A stretch of 64,000 nt of DNA from Lutraria lutraria (lineage: Eukaryota; Mollusca; Bivalvia; Venerida; Mactridae): positions 35,819,380-35,883,379 of the forward strand of contig OZ026835.1 of assembly GCA_964023205.1 (NCBI GenBank), in the 5' to 3' direction. The position numbers and the translations under genes were made by a program. Of the stretch, positions 63,812-64,000 are shown one piece after another; within the stretch, counting starts at the first letter, position 1, and each line of letters begins with the position of its first letter. The notes under the pieces were generated by a model that was not told the DNA's origin, did no database searches, and saw nothing but the letters and a program-made list of their open reading frames with translations.

Positions 63812-63906
63812 CTTGTGAAATAGTTATTCATATTTCATGAACTATTAACGAAGTATGCAAGAGTAGTTAAAGACAAATTCATGTTTTCACAATTATAATT
63901 GAAAAG
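63812..63906 (+). mobile_element. palindromic MITE family A, copy 13
   Basis: CTTGTGAAATAGTTATTCAT, TTCATGAACTATTAACGAAG and AAATTCATGTTTTCAC-AATT; both terminal repeats are weak. Confidence 0.68.
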
Positions 63907-64000
63907 AACTTGACACATAATTATGTCAACATGGTATGTTTGATTATAATCTAGTAAAGAACATATTCTACCTAGCTGGCAGTAGCCAGAAGGTCAATAT

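Larger units (their letters stand above)
42629..64000 (-). other. CELF intron running off the window; no exon found
   Basis: The next upstream family exon should encode [20 protein letters not shown]-type RRM1 sequence. I do not find it on the minus strand up to the end of the window, nor any other gene on either strand. The stretch carries MITEs, SINEs and a 32-bp minisatellite, listed separately; the rest is unremarkable AT-rich DNA. Confidence 0.6.

Overview
The window looks like invertebrate, most probably bivalve-mollusc, nuclear DNA. It is AT-rich, almost free of long ORFs, crowded with short hairpin-type repeats and tRNA-derived SINEs, and carries a gene split into many short exons. 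The taxon is inferred from the style of the sequence and the gene, not proven.

Only one protein gene can be supported, on the minus strand. It is the central and 3' part of a CELF1/2-type (CUG-BP, Elav-like, Bruno/ETR-1) RNA-binding protein. Thirteen exons lie between 42628 and the TAG stop at 14155-14157. They sum to 1599 nt and give one continuous frame of 532 residues plus stop, with splice phases agreeing at all twelve junctions. The exons encode the tail of RRM1, all of RRM2, a long divergent linker and RRM3 with the family C-terminus. Most of RRM1 and the N-terminus are not found in 42629-64000, so at least 21 kb of intron lies at the right and the promoter is outside the window.

Layout: 1-2933 holds no recognisable gene. 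2934-3129 is a Tc1/mariner-like MITE. About 3170-14154 is an AT-rich, repeat-poor stretch that could be a very long 3' UTR; a good poly(A) signal lies at 3189-3194. 14155-42628 is the exon region, with a 17-bp minisatellite filling most of the last intron and a 23-bp array in the intron upstream of the 150-nt exon. 42629-64000 is intron with a 32-bp minisatellite, SINEs, a nested hAT-like element and scattered MITEs.

Other noteworthy content: an interspersed ~110-bp palindromic MITE family (13 copies found by eye), a 76-bp near-perfect hairpin family (4 copies), five perfect MEF2-consensus decamers spaced exactly 17 bp apart, and a chain of symmetric phase-1 exons in the CELF linker that would permit combinatorial exon skipping. 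I see no operon, CRISPR array, virus, toxin gene or new multi-gene system.
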